NCBI RefSeq assembly: GCF_042651565.1
Contig: NZ_JBHSDF010000004.1
Source of the DNA: Salinispirillum marinum
Lineage (GTDB): Bacteria > Pseudomonadota > Gammaproteobacteria > Pseudomonadales > Natronospirillaceae
DNA: 64,000 nt
Strand: one strand, 5' to 3'
Part shown: piece by piece, positions 7,586-16,048 of the stretch
Numbering within the stretch: the stretch's first letter is position 1
How the letters are laid out: each line of letters opens with the position of its first letter
Notes under the pieces: generated by a model
Seen by the model: the letters and a program-made list of their open reading frames with translations, nothing else
Database searches by the model: none
Told to the model about the DNA's origin: nothing
Made by a program: the position numbers and the translations under genes

Positions 7586-8629
7586 ATGGCCAAGCCATCC
7601 CTCAGTTACAAAGACGCAGGCGTAGACATCGATGCCGGAAACCAGCTGGTAGAGCGCATCAAGTCTGTATCGCGGCGCACGCATCGGGCCGGTGTACTGG
7701 GCGGCTTAGGTGGTTTCGGGGCCTTGTTCGAGCTACCTAAAGGGTACAACGAGCCGGTATTGGTCTCTGGAACCGATGGCGTTGGCACCAAGTTGCGTTT
7801 GGCGATGGATCTGGGTCGTCATGACACCATTGGTATCGACTTGGTGGCGATGTGCGTCAACGATCTTATTGTGGCCGGCGCTGAACCCTTATTCTTTCTC
7901 GACTATTACGCCACCGGCAAATTGAACGTTGATATCGCCGCCGATGTGGTGACGGGTATTGGTGCCGGATGTGAGTTGGCAGGCTGTGCCTTAGTGGGCG
8001 GTGAAACCGCTGAAATGCCCGGCATGTATGAGGGTGAAGATTACGACTTAGCCGGTTTCTGTGTCGGTATTGCTGAGAAAGCCAAATTGATTGATGGCAG
8101 CAAGGTGCAAGCGGGAGATGTAATTCTAGGCTTGCCTTCCAGCGGACCGCACTCCAACGGTTATTCATTGATCCGCAAGGTCTTGGAAGTCAGTGGTCAC
8201 TCACCTGAGCAGTCTTTAGGCGACACAACCTTAGGTGAGGCCTTGATGGCCCCAACGCGCATCTATGTGAAGCCGTTATTGGCGGTGCTGAAAGAACACC
8301 CGATCCACGCCATGAGCCACATTACCGGTGGTGGTTTCCTGGAAAACATTCCCCGCGTGATGCCCGAAGACACCAAAGCGGTAATTCATACCGATGCTTG
8401 GCAGCGTCCTGCGGTCTTTGACTGGCTGCAACAAGAAGGCAACATCACCGACACCGAAATGTACCGTACCTTCAACTGTGGTATCGGGATGGTCTTGGTG
8501 GTACCGGCCGCCGCCAGCGACCTTATCGTGTCAGCCTTGCAAGCCGAGGGTGAAGCGCCGGTGATTTTGGGATCCATTGAGGCCAGCGAAGGCGCGCCCT
8601 GGGTGGATATGGTGGCGCGCTCGGCATGA
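7586..8629 (+). CDS. purM: Phosphoribosylformylglycinamidine cyclo-ligase (AIR synthetase)
   Basis: 347 residues, matching the usual 345-350. It makes aminoimidazole ribotide from FGAM with ATP, the fifth step of purine synthesis. Family motifs are complete: SYKDAGVDIDAGNQLVERI at the N-terminus, GTDGVGTKL, GGETAEMPGMYEGEDYDLAG and SSGPHSNGYSLIRKV. The stop overlaps the purN start (ATGA at 8626-8629), so translation is coupled. The RBS AGGAGAA lies about 9-13 nt upstream of the ATG. Confidence 0.97.
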   Translation: MAKPSLSYKDAGVDIDAGNQLVERIKSVSRRTHRAGVLGGLGGFGALFELPKGYNEPVLVSGTDGVGTKLRLAMDLGRHDTIGIDLVAMCVNDLIVAGAEPLFFLDYYATGKLNVDIAADVVTGIGAGCELAGCALVGGETAEMPGMYEGEDYDLAGFCVGIAEKAKLIDGSKVQAGDVILGLPSSGPHSNGYSLIRKVLEVSGHSPEQSLGDTTLGEALMAPTRIYVKPLLAVLKEHPIHAMSHITGGGFLENIPRVMPEDTKAVIHTDAWQRPAVFDWLQQEGNITDTEMYRTFNCGIGMVLVVPAAASDLIVSALQAEGEAPVILGSIEASEGAPWVDMVARSA

Positions 8630-9288
8630 GTTGTCGCATTGTTGTGCTTATCAGTGGCAGTGGCACCAATCTCCAAGCCTTAATTGATGCCGCCCGTAAC
8701 CATGATCTGAACGATGCGCAACTGGTGGGTGTGATCAGTAATCGACCTAATGTTGGAGGACTGAAGCGGGCAGAACAGGCCGGGATCCCGAGCGTGACCT
8801 TAAACCATCAGGATTTTCCGAGCCGGGAAGCTTTTGACAGCGCTCTGCTGGAACAGATAGAACAGTGGCGACCCGACCTGGTGGTGCTGGCCGGGTTTAT
8901 GCGCATCTTAACGCCTGAGTTTGTGCAACACTTTGCTGGCCGCATGATTAACATTCACCCATCGCTGCTGCCAAAATACCCCGGTCTGCATACCCATGAA
9001 CGTGCCATTGCGGCCGGCGATGCACAACATGGTGCCAGCATTCATTTCGTGACAGCAGACTTGGATGGTGGACCTATCATCGTGCAAGCGGCAGTCGACG
9101 TTCTACCAGACGACACCCCTACGACTCTGGCGCAGAGAGTGCAGGCCCAGGAACATTGTATATACCCTGCCGTGGTGCGCTGGTTTTCTGCGCAGCGCTT
9201 GACAATGCGCGCCGGAGCGGCCTATATGGACGGTAAGCCCCTAGGCCAAACAGGACTCAACTGGCATGACCCTGAAACTCCGCATTAA
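8626..9288 (+). CDS. purN: Phosphoribosylglycinamide formyltransferase PurN
   Basis: 220 residues. It transfers formyl from 10-formyltetrahydrofolate to GAR. The phosphate-binding loop ISGSGTNLQALID is near the N-terminus. The catalytic residues N109 and H111 (in NIHPSLLPKYPG) and D145 (in TADLDGGP) are in place. Coupled to purM by an ATGA overlap, and itself overlapping the next gene by 23 nt, so purM, purN and the DUF3108 gene are one transcript. Confidence 0.96.
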   Translation: MSCRIVVLISGSGTNLQALIDAARNHDLNDAQLVGVISNRPNVGGLKRAEQAGIPSVTLNHQDFPSREAFDSALLEQIEQWRPDLVVLAGFMRILTPEFVQHFAGRMINIHPSLLPKYPGLHTHERAIAAGDAQHGASIHFVTADLDGGPIIVQAAVDVLPDDTPTTLAQRVQAQEHCIYPAVVRWFSAQRLTMRAGAAYMDGKPLGQTGLNWHDPETPH

Positions 9289-10018
9289 GCAACGCTGCTT
9301 CAGCTTCTTTCTGTTGGCCACCTTATTAAGTGCTGCGGTGAATGGCCGCACCCTAGTACCCTTTCACATTGACTTGGAAGGGTATCAGTATGCCGCCGTG
9401 CCGGTAAAAGTAACCGGTACGCAAACCCTCGTGCAGCGTGGTGAAGGGTTATGGCGGCTCGCTTTAGAATTACGCGGTCCCTTGACGCGAATTGAAGAGT
9501 GGGTAGACTTCCGCTGGGTCGATGGGGAGCCGGTTCCCTTGGAGTATCGTTACAACCAACGTGTGCCGTTCAACAATGAATCGAGACGGCTCCGGTTTGA
9601 ACCCGAACAACAACGCATTCGCGTCAATCTAAATGACGATGCTTACACCTACCCGTATGACGCCAATGTCTTTGACCCTTTGTCGTACACCCTGTTACTG
9701 CTGAATGGCTTGGCACGCGGCGAAACCGAATTTCAGTTTTCAGTCATAGACCGACGGAACCCACGCCACTACGAGTTTTCCATCGCCACCGATACGTCCG
9801 TCAATGAACCGCATGCGGTCGTGATTGCGCAACGTGTTCCCGCGCGCGGCATCACCTACATCGTACTGGATACCCAATGGCAAATTCCCACCCACTTTTT
9901 ACGCTGGCGCAACGACAAGTTAGACCAGCAAATTCGAGCGCTTGAGGCACGAGTGGGTGACCGCAACGTATCCGATCTACCGCACTGGTCGGACCCACGC
10001 AGTAACCTGCCCAGTTGA
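9266..10018 (+). CDS. DUF3108 periplasmic protein
   Basis: 250 residues with a hydrophobic signal segment (RCFSFFLLATLLSAAVNG). The mature part is beta-rich and fits DUF3108: a Y-N-x-R-V-P-F segment, then a run around DPLSYTLLLLNGLARGE, then a strand-rich end with PTHFLRWRNDK. The family has no established function. Its place directly after purN is conserved in Pseudomonas-type genomes. The start at 9266 overlaps the end of purN by 23 nt, which suggests translational coupling. Confidence 0.78.
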   Translation: MTLKLRIKQRCFSFFLLATLLSAAVNGRTLVPFHIDLEGYQYAAVPVKVTGTQTLVQRGEGLWRLALELRGPLTRIEEWVDFRWVDGEPVPLEYRYNQRVPFNNESRRLRFEPEQQRIRVNLNDDAYTYPYDANVFDPLSYTLLLLNGLARGETEFQFSVIDRRNPRHYEFSIATDTSVNEPHAVVIAQRVPARGITYIVLDTQWQIPTHFLRWRNDKLDQQIRALEARVGDRNVSDLPHWSDPRSNLPS

Positions 10019-10091
10019 TAAGCATCAATGCCGACCGTCCATTCATGGTCTACACTGACTACTTATTTATGTCCGCTGGAAGGAAAAACTT

Positions 10092-11084
10092 GTGAACGTT
10101 GCTGTATTCAGTAGTAAACGCTACGACGAAGAACACCTAAGTCGTTGCGATTCAGGCACCCTGTCTTTTACCTTTCTTGAGCCTCACCTGAACCAGACCA
10201 CCGCGGCCCTGGCGGCTGGTCACGATGCGGTGTGTTGCTTTGTGAATGACACTTTAGACGAGCCGACGCTGGCACAACTCGCTGACCTGGGTATCCGCAT
10301 GATCGCTATGCGATGTGCAGGCTTTAACAATGTCGACTTGGAGTGTGCCGAACGCCTCAACATCCTTGTGGCGCGCGTACCTGAATATTCACCACACGCG
10401 GTGGCCGAACACGCCGTCGCGTTAATATTAGACCTGAACCGCAATATCCACCGCGCTTTTAACCGGGTGCGCGAGCACGATTATTCGCTGAATGGCTTAC
10501 TGGGCTTCGACCTGTATCAAAAAACCGTAGGGGTGGTGGGCACCGGGAAAATTGGTGCCACCTTTGCGCGCATCATGCAGGGCTTTGGCTGCCAAGTACT
10601 GGCCTATGACCCCTACCCTAACCCGGCCGTACAGGCACTGAACATTGAGTATGTGCCCTTAGAACGCCTCTGGGCGGAATCCGACGTCATCTCTTTGCAT
10701 TGCCCACTTATGCCCGAAACCCACCACCTCATTAACAGTCGTTCCATCGCTCAAATGAAGCGCGGCGTCATGCTGGTTAACACCAGTCGTGGTGCTTTAA
10801 TCCAGACACAGTCGGTCATCACCGCGCTAAAGAGCGGCCATATCGGGTATCTAGGGCTCGATGTCTATGAAGAAGAAGCCGATCTGTTTTTTGAAGACTA
10901 CTCCAATACGGTACTGCAAGACGACGTGTTCGCACGCCTGCTAACCTTTCCTAATGTTATTATCACCGGCCACCAGGCGTTCTTTACCCGTGAAGCTTTG
11001 GATGCCATTGCCCGCACCACGGTACAAAACCTATTGGGTTTCAAACATCAGGAGATGGAAAAGGTGCATTGCGTTCGTCGCTGA
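10092..11084 (+). CDS. ldhA: D-lactate dehydrogenase (fermentative, NAD-dependent)
   Basis: 330 residues. It belongs to the D-2-hydroxyacid dehydrogenase family and reduces pyruvate to D-lactate with NADH. The Rossmann motif is VGVVGTGKIG. The catalytic arginine is in LVNTSRGALI, the glutamate in LDVYEEEADLFFED and the histidine in ITGHQAFFTREA. The VYEEEADLFFED stretch is specific to LdhA rather than to other hydroxyacid dehydrogenases. It starts with GTG at 10092, preceded by GGAAGGA. It stands alone, which fits a single-gene fermentative function. Confidence 0.92.
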   Translation: MNVAVFSSKRYDEEHLSRCDSGTLSFTFLEPHLNQTTAALAAGHDAVCCFVNDTLDEPTLAQLADLGIRMIAMRCAGFNNVDLECAERLNILVARVPEYSPHAVAEHAVALILDLNRNIHRAFNRVREHDYSLNGLLGFDLYQKTVGVVGTGKIGATFARIMQGFGCQVLAYDPYPNPAVQALNIEYVPLERLWAESDVISLHCPLMPETHHLINSRSIAQMKRGVMLVNTSRGALIQTQSVITALKSGHIGYLGLDVYEEEADLFFEDYSNTVLQDDVFARLLTFPNVIITGHQAFFTREALDAIARTTVQNLLGFKHQEMEKVHCVRR

Positions 11085-11234
11085 ACGCCCGGACCTCTGT
11101 ACTTTTGGTTGATAATCGCCCATGTAAAGCCCGTGTTCATGCCATTTCAAAGACAGTCCATGGCATTGAGTAGGCGCAGCCCATAAATTTGCATAGTCTC
11201 CTTGGCCTTGGGTACAGCTTTGGAGACCTCATAC

Positions 11235-12170
11235 ATGGGTATTGCTTTGGTTGCGGACGCTTCATGCGACATACCGCAAAGCATGATCACGGACTACGGC
11301 ATCACCATTTTGCCCGTCACCGTTTTGACGGATCAACAGGCCATGCAAGACACGCGGGATGCCGCCACAACGTTGGCTTATTACCGTGATCATCTAGTAG
11401 ACCGGGGCAAAAAAGTCACCACGCAACCGGTAACGGCGGAAGAAGGTCTGAAGATTATTGAAGACCAATGTCTGAGCCATGCCGACTATGTCATCGTACA
11501 AACCACTGGACGCCATCGCTCTAAAACTTACGACAATATGAATGAAGCGGCGGCGCGACTGAACCAGAAATTGAAGTCGAGTGGAGCGTTAAAAGTCATC
11601 CGTGTTATGGATACCCGCGCCCTGTTTGCCGGCATGGGGGTGGTGGTTGCGCATACGCAAGCGCTGATCAACAAAGGACTAGAAGGCAGCGAAGTTCGCC
11701 GGTTAACCAATTTGGTGGCGGATCAAGTCCATACCTTTGTTGTGCCTTCGGATTTACGCTATATCCGCGAACGCGCGCGCCAACGTGGTGAAGACAGCAT
11801 TAATTTTGTCAGCGCGTTTATGGGCAAGGCTCTGGGTATCACACCGGTTGTGTGCGGCCACCGGGAGAGAAACTTTCCTTGCGCGAAATTTAAAGGCTTC
11901 TCTACCGCGGTCGAAGCCACCCTTGCGCATGCCCTGCGCCAGGTCGACGCGGGGCAACTGGCTTCGCCTTATATCGCAGTTAGTTACTCTGGCGATTTAC
12001 AAGACCTGAACGTCTACCAAGGCATTGCCGAACTGCGTGCTCGGCACGAACGCAAACAGATCCGTCTGCTGATCAGCACCATGGGTTTAGCGGGTGCAAC
12101 CTACCTTGGGCCGGGATCATTTTCACTCGGCATTGCTTGTGCTGAAAACGCGTGGTCGAAGCCCAACTGA
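11235..12170 (+). CDS. DegV-family fatty-acid-binding protein
   Basis: 311 residues from the ATG at 11235 (MGIALVADASCDIP), preferred over an earlier in-frame TTG/ATG because VADASCDIP is the conserved DegV N-terminus and a GGAGA lies about 8 nt upstream. DegV/FakB proteins bind a fatty acid between two domains; some hand it to a fatty-acid kinase. Visible signatures are the T-x-P-V-T segment (VTTQPVTAEEG), VMDTRALFAGMG and SYSGDL. No fakA-like kinase is in the window, so the role here is open. Confidence 0.82.
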   Translation: MGIALVADASCDIPQSMITDYGITILPVTVLTDQQAMQDTRDAATTLAYYRDHLVDRGKKVTTQPVTAEEGLKIIEDQCLSHADYVIVQTTGRHRSKTYDNMNEAAARLNQKLKSSGALKVIRVMDTRALFAGMGVVVAHTQALINKGLEGSEVRRLTNLVADQVHTFVVPSDLRYIRERARQRGEDSINFVSAFMGKALGITPVVCGHRERNFPCAKFKGFSTAVEATLAHALRQVDAGQLASPYIAVSYSGDLQDLNVYQGIAELRARHERKQIRLLISTMGLAGATYLGPGSFSLGIACAENAWSKPN

Positions 12171-12206
12171 CGGCGTCGCCGCCAGATTGAGAAAAAGGCG
12201 TTTTGC

Positions 12207-12776
12207 CTAGGCTTTAGGCAGAGTTACACCTCGCTGCCCCATATACTTCCCGCTGCGATCTTTATACGACACCTCACAGGCTTCATCCGACTGGAAGAAC
12301 AACATCTGCGCTACACCTTCGTTGGCATAGATTTTTGCTGGCAAGGTGGTGGTATTGGAGAACTCCAGCGTCACATGGCCTTCCCACTCGGGCTCTAACG
12401 GGGTGACGTTAACGATGATACCGCAACGCGCATAGGTCGATTTACCCAGGCAAATGGTCAACACATCACGGGGTATTCGAAAATATTCCACAGTGCGCGC
12501 CAGGGCAAACGAGTTAGGCGGGATAATGCATACGTCTTTTTGCACGTCAACGAAGCTGTTTTCATCGAAGTGTTTTGGGTCCACCGTCGCTGAATGAATG
12601 TTGGTAAACACCTTAAACTCATTCGAGCAACGTACATCATACCCGTAGCTCGACGTACCATAGGAAATAAGCTTGCTACCGTCAGCAGCGGCTTTTACTT
12701 GGCCAGGCTCGTAGGGTTCGATCATGCCGTGTTGTTCAGCCATTTGGCGAATCCAACGATCTGATTTAATGCTCAT
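12207..12776 (-). CDS. dcd: dCTP deaminase
   Basis: 189 residues, as expected. It deaminates dCTP to dUTP, the main route to dTMP precursors in gammaproteobacteria. N-terminal MSIKSDRWIRQMAEQHGMI, then SYGYDVRCSNEFKVF, GKSTYARCGI and the catalytic segment TPLEPEWEGHVTLEFSN are all as in the family. The stop (TAG at 12207-12209) is followed on the minus strand by a small GGC/GCC hairpin and five Ts, a weak terminator. It lies 87 nt downstream of apbC, the usual Pseudomonas neighbour. Confidence 0.96.
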   Translation of the reverse strand: MSIKSDRWIRQMAEQHGMIEPYEPGQVKAAADGSKLISYGTSSYGYDVRCSNEFKVFTNIHSATVDPKHFDENSFVDVQKDVCIIPPNSFALARTVEYFRIPRDVLTICLGKSTYARCGIIVNVTPLEPEWEGHVTLEFSNTTTLPAKIYANEGVAQMLFFQSDEACEVSYKDRSGKYMGQRGVTLPKA

Positions 12777-12863
12777 GCAGTGCCTCTCCTGACCACGAAA
12801 AAAGTCGCGCTATGTTAGCGGGGTATGGCGTTGAGGGCAACGGCCGAACAACACAGCATGGCG

Positions 12864-13958
12864 TCAGTCATCACTCACTGTAATGGTTGGAATGGTCGTT
12901 TTACCCTCGTTCAATAGGGACACATTAGCCATCACTTGGCGAGCCATCATTAAATATTGCAATGCCACCTCTGAATCGGGATCGGCTACCACGGTGGGCG
13001 CACCGCCATCCGCTTGCTCACGAATGTGAATATCCAAAGGCATACTGGCCAGCGTACTCACCCCGTATTCTTCAGCCAGCCGACTACCGCCCCCCTCACC
13101 AAAAATGTGCTCCGCATGCCCGCAGTTTGAACAAATGTGCAGCGCCATGTTTTCCACCACGCCCAGAACGGGAATGTTCACTTTGCGGAACATTTCTATA
13201 CCTTTCTTGGCGTCTAACAAGGCAATGTCTTGCGGTGTCGTTACAATGACGGCCCCGGTCGCCGGTACTTTTTGCGCGAAGGTCAATTGAATATCGCCCG
13301 TACCCGGCGGCATATCCACCACCAAATAATCTATGTCATCCCACTGGGTTTGCGTCAACAACTGTTGCAGCGCACCGCTGACCATAGGCCCGCGCCATAC
13401 CATCGGCGTTTTATCATTGACCAGAAAAGCCATCGACATGGCTTGGATACCATGCGCTTTAATAGGCACAAACCACTTGTTGTCGATGGTTTCCGGCTTC
13501 GTACCTACTGGAATTCCCAACATCATACCTTGGCTGGGCCCGTAGATGTCAGCATCCAAAATGCCGACGCGCGCGCCTTCTTGTGCCATGGCGAGGGCCA
13601 AATTGACGGCCGTAGTTGATTTGCCTACGCCACCTTTACCACTTGCCACCGCGATGATGTTCTTCACATTAGGCATTGCCGCGGATTGATTGGCGACCGG
13701 TTGGCGCGTGACTTGCCATTCAATATCGACCGTAATTTTTCCGGCAAATAGGGCTTCAAATTGCGCGGCCACCAGCATGGCCAAACCCTTGCCAAACCGC
13801 TGCGCCGGGTATGCCAGTTCGAGTACAACATGCAGATGGCTATCGTCCGCTGCAAATGATTTGAGTTGTTTAGCGCCTAATGGCTGCGCCGTATAAGGGT
13901 CTTGTATACGACTTAAACATTGTACAATCTGACTACGGTCCAGTGCTGGCTTGCTCAA
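12864..13958 (-). CDS. apbC: Iron-sulfur cluster carrier ATPase ApbC/Mrp
   Basis: 364 residues. A P-loop ATPase that carries and delivers Fe-S clusters. The N-terminal DUF59-like domain is followed by the deviant Walker A ASGKGGVGKSTTAVNLALA, then DADIYGPSQG, then DMPPGTGD. The cluster-binding CSNC pair is in HICSNCGHAEHIFG. No ATG fits. TTG codons lie at 13961 and 13958; I prefer 13958 because GGGGAGG is then 5 nt upstream. It is followed by dcd. metG is encoded nearby at 16049, but on the other strand and beyond benE and the xre gene. Confidence 0.92.
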   Translation of the reverse strand: MSKPALDRSQIVQCLSRIQDPYTAQPLGAKQLKSFAADDSHLHVVLELAYPAQRFGKGLAMLVAAQFEALFAGKITVDIEWQVTRQPVANQSAAMPNVKNIIAVASGKGGVGKSTTAVNLALAMAQEGARVGILDADIYGPSQGMMLGIPVGTKPETIDNKWFVPIKAHGIQAMSMAFLVNDKTPMVWRGPMVSGALQQLLTQTQWDDIDYLVVDMPPGTGDIQLTFAQKVPATGAVIVTTPQDIALLDAKKGIEMFRKVNIPVLGVVENMALHICSNCGHAEHIFGEGGGSRLAEEYGVSTLASMPLDIHIREQADGGAPTVVADPDSEVALQYLMMARQVMANVSLLNEGKTTIPTITVSDD

Positions 13959-14070
13959 CAATGCCTCCCCGAATAACCAAGTGAATTAGTAGGATTTAGC
14001 GGATTATAGGGTAGGTTGACTGTCCATGCCATATATCGCCCTGACCAAAGCAAATTCTCCTTTATTTGAC

Positions 14071-15276
14071 CTAGCGAACTGAGGCCAAATACCATGCCAT
14101 CAACCCAGCGACTAAGCCCCAAAATGCCGAGCCCACAGAAAACAACGTAACCCCGGACGCCGTCACCAAAAAGGTGATGAGCGCAGCTTCACGCACAGTT
14201 TCCTCGCGCAAGGCTAAAGCCAAGCTATTGCCAATGGTCGCCAACAACGCCAAGCCGGCGATGGCCAATACCAAGGCTTCTGGAAACGCGTAGAACAACG
14301 CCGCCATGGTGCCCGCTAATAGACCCGTTAAAAGGTAAAAGAATCCCGCTGACAATGTGGCAACGTAACGCCGGTTACGATCGGGGTGGGTTTCTTCGCT
14401 CATGCAAATAGCGGCCGAAATAGCCGCCAAATTCAACGCAAATGCACCAAAGGGCGCCAGTAACAACGTGGCAAGGCCAGTCCAGGTAATAGCCGGTGAA
14501 ACGGGCGTTGCATAACCGGATGCGCGCATTGTCGCCACACCCGGCATGTTCTGTGATGCCATGGTCACAATGAACAATGGCACCCCAATGCTGATCAACG
14601 CCCCCAAAGACCATTCAGGTTTGGTAAACACAGGCTTCGCCAACTGCCACTCGACGGTGGCGAAACTGAGCAGCCCCATGGCCCATGCCGCCGCCATACC
14701 AATGACCAACACCAACGGAATGGCATAACGTGGCAGTGTACGTTTAGCAACCAAATACACCAAAAATAACAGAACCACCAATATCCACTGCTGCTCCATG
14801 GCTTGAAAGACGCCTAGGCCAAATTGCAACAACACGCCCGCCAACATGGCCGCCGCGATGGCCTGCGGTATTCGGTTCATTAGCCGCTCAAACCAACCGG
14901 TTATACCCACCAGAGTAATCAAACACGCACTGAACACAAAAGCACCGATGGCAGCCGCATAGCTAAAATCTGCCATGCTGGTGACCAATAGCGCTGCGCC
15001 CGGTGTCGACCACGCCGTAAGCACCGGCGCACGAAAGCGCAGCGTTAATCCAATGGACGTTATGCCCATGCCAACCCCTAAGGCCAAAAACCATGACGTG
15101 ACAATTTCAGGTCCGCCACCGGCATTCGCCACCGCCTGGAAGATAATCACGGCGGCACTGGTGTACCCCACCAACACAGCAACAAAACCGGAGACTAAGG
15201 CCGACACCGACACATCCTTGAGGTGCATGGGCCGCTGGGCAGCGCTCTGTGGTGAGTTTGGCATTTGAAAAGACAC
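14071..15276 (-). CDS. BenE-family benzoate/aromatic acid transporter
   Basis: 401 residues, about 11-12 membrane helices. It fits the BenE family (benzoate:H+ symport) in length and motifs: LTAWSTPGAALL, MASQNMPGVATMRASGY, and a GAFALNLAAISAAICM segment. The ASQNMPG signature is shared with nucleobase-ascorbate carriers. The substrate is not certain, because many BenE homologues are not in benzoate operons and no benzoate genes are present here. It is divergent from an XRE-cupin regulator with twin palindromes in the shared promoter region, which suggests direct control by that regulator. Confidence 0.85.
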   Translation of the reverse strand: MSFQMPNSPQSAAQRPMHLKDVSVSALVSGFVAVLVGYTSAAVIIFQAVANAGGGPEIVTSWFLALGVGMGITSIGLTLRFRAPVLTAWSTPGAALLVTSMADFSYAAAIGAFVFSACLITLVGITGWFERLMNRIPQAIAAAMLAGVLLQFGLGVFQAMEQQWILVVLLFLVYLVAKRTLPRYAIPLVLVIGMAAAWAMGLLSFATVEWQLAKPVFTKPEWSLGALISIGVPLFIVTMASQNMPGVATMRASGYATPVSPAITWTGLATLLLAPFGAFALNLAAISAAICMSEETHPDRNRRYVATLSAGFFYLLTGLLAGTMAALFYAFPEALVLAIAGLALLATIGNSLALALREETVREAALITFLVTASGVTLFSVGSAFWGLVAGLMAWYLASVR

Positions 15277-15304
15277 TCATAGAAAGGTTGAAGACGGACT
15301 GCAC

Positions 15305-15320
15305 GTGCGCTATAACGCAC
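15305..15320. promoter_or_regulatory. Operator palindrome 1 between benE and the XRE-cupin gene
   Basis: GTGCGCTATAACGCAC, a 16-bp near-perfect palindrome. Its TATAAC centre can serve as a -10 hexamer for the plus-strand gene, with TTGAAG at 15288-15293 spaced 17 nt upstream. Binding here would therefore block transcription. An identical site lies 39 bp downstream. Confidence 0.65.
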
Positions 15321-15343
15321 ATCATTGCGCGCACTTTACCACC

Positions 15344-15359
15344 GTGCGCTATAACGCAC
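15344..15359. promoter_or_regulatory. Operator palindrome 2 between benE and the XRE-cupin gene
   Basis: An exact second copy of GTGCGCTATAACGCAC, 39 bp from the first start to start, 37 nt before the regulator start codon. Two identical copies in one divergent promoter are strong evidence for a dedicated regulator site. Confidence 0.65.
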
Positions 15360-15395
15360 AATCATGGAACGATTCAACGCAAAGAGAAATAACCT

Positions 15396-15953
15396 TTGGA
15401 AAGCGTCAACCAAAAACTGGGAAATCACCTGCGCCAACGGCGTATGGAAAAACAGTTGAGTTTAGATCAGGCAGCGGCGCAGACGGGTGTCAGTAAAGCC
15501 ATGCTGGGGCAGATAGAGCGTGGCGAATCCAGCCCAACTATTGCGACCTTGTGGAAAATTGCCACGGGCTTGCATCTCTCGTTTTCGACCCTGACGCAAA
15601 ACCTGCTACCGGAGCCGGTCTCGGCGCTGCGAGGGAGTATTGAAGCAGAACGCATCCCGACCGCAAATACCGATATTCAGGTCACCACGCTGTTTCCTTT
15701 TGACCCTACGCTCGGCTTTGAAGTGATGTCGTTGCTGCTGCAGCCCGGCAGCCAAAGTATGTCGGAACCACACGATGCTAAGGTCACCGAACATTGCATT
15801 GTGGTGTCTGGAACGTTGGATTTTTTACTGAACAACGAATGGATCACCTTGCAAGCAGGAGAAGCCATACGCTTTGCGGCAGACCAGCCACACGGCTATC
15901 GCAATTCCGGCAATGTGCCTACCTTTTTTCATGACATCATTCATTATGGCTAG
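15396..15953 (+). CDS. XRE-family transcriptional regulator with C-terminal cupin domain
   Basis: 185 residues. Helix-turn-helix at about 8-62 (LRQRRMEKQLSLDQAAAQTG, then SKAMLGQIERGESSPT, the XRE recognition pattern). A cupin domain at about 110-183 (GTLDFLLNNEWITLQAGEA, PHGYRN) probably binds a small effector. Start is TTG at 15396; AAAGAGA lies about 8 nt upstream and no ATG fits. It is divergent from the BenE transporter across two identical palindromes, so it most likely controls benE and itself. The effector may be the transported compound; that is inference. Confidence 0.85.
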   Translation: MESVNQKLGNHLRQRRMEKQLSLDQAAAQTGVSKAMLGQIERGESSPTIATLWKIATGLHLSFSTLTQNLLPEPVSALRGSIEAERIPTANTDIQVTTLFPFDPTLGFEVMSLLLQPGSQSMSEPHDAKVTEHCIVVSGTLDFLLNNEWITLQAGEAIRFAADQPHGYRNSGNVPTFFHDIIHYG

Positions 15954-16048
15954 GGAAGTTCTGAAGTATGCCCTAGCGGTGGCATTCAACCCCCACAGGC
16001 TTTAACATACGCGGTCTCTTAACGTTTTCATGGTAGCCGTTGTAGATT

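Noticed and set aside
8386..8676. Minus-strand open frame inside purM-purN
   Set aside because: It lies wholly within conserved purM and purN coding sequence on the other strand and shows no family pattern, only shadow-type composition.
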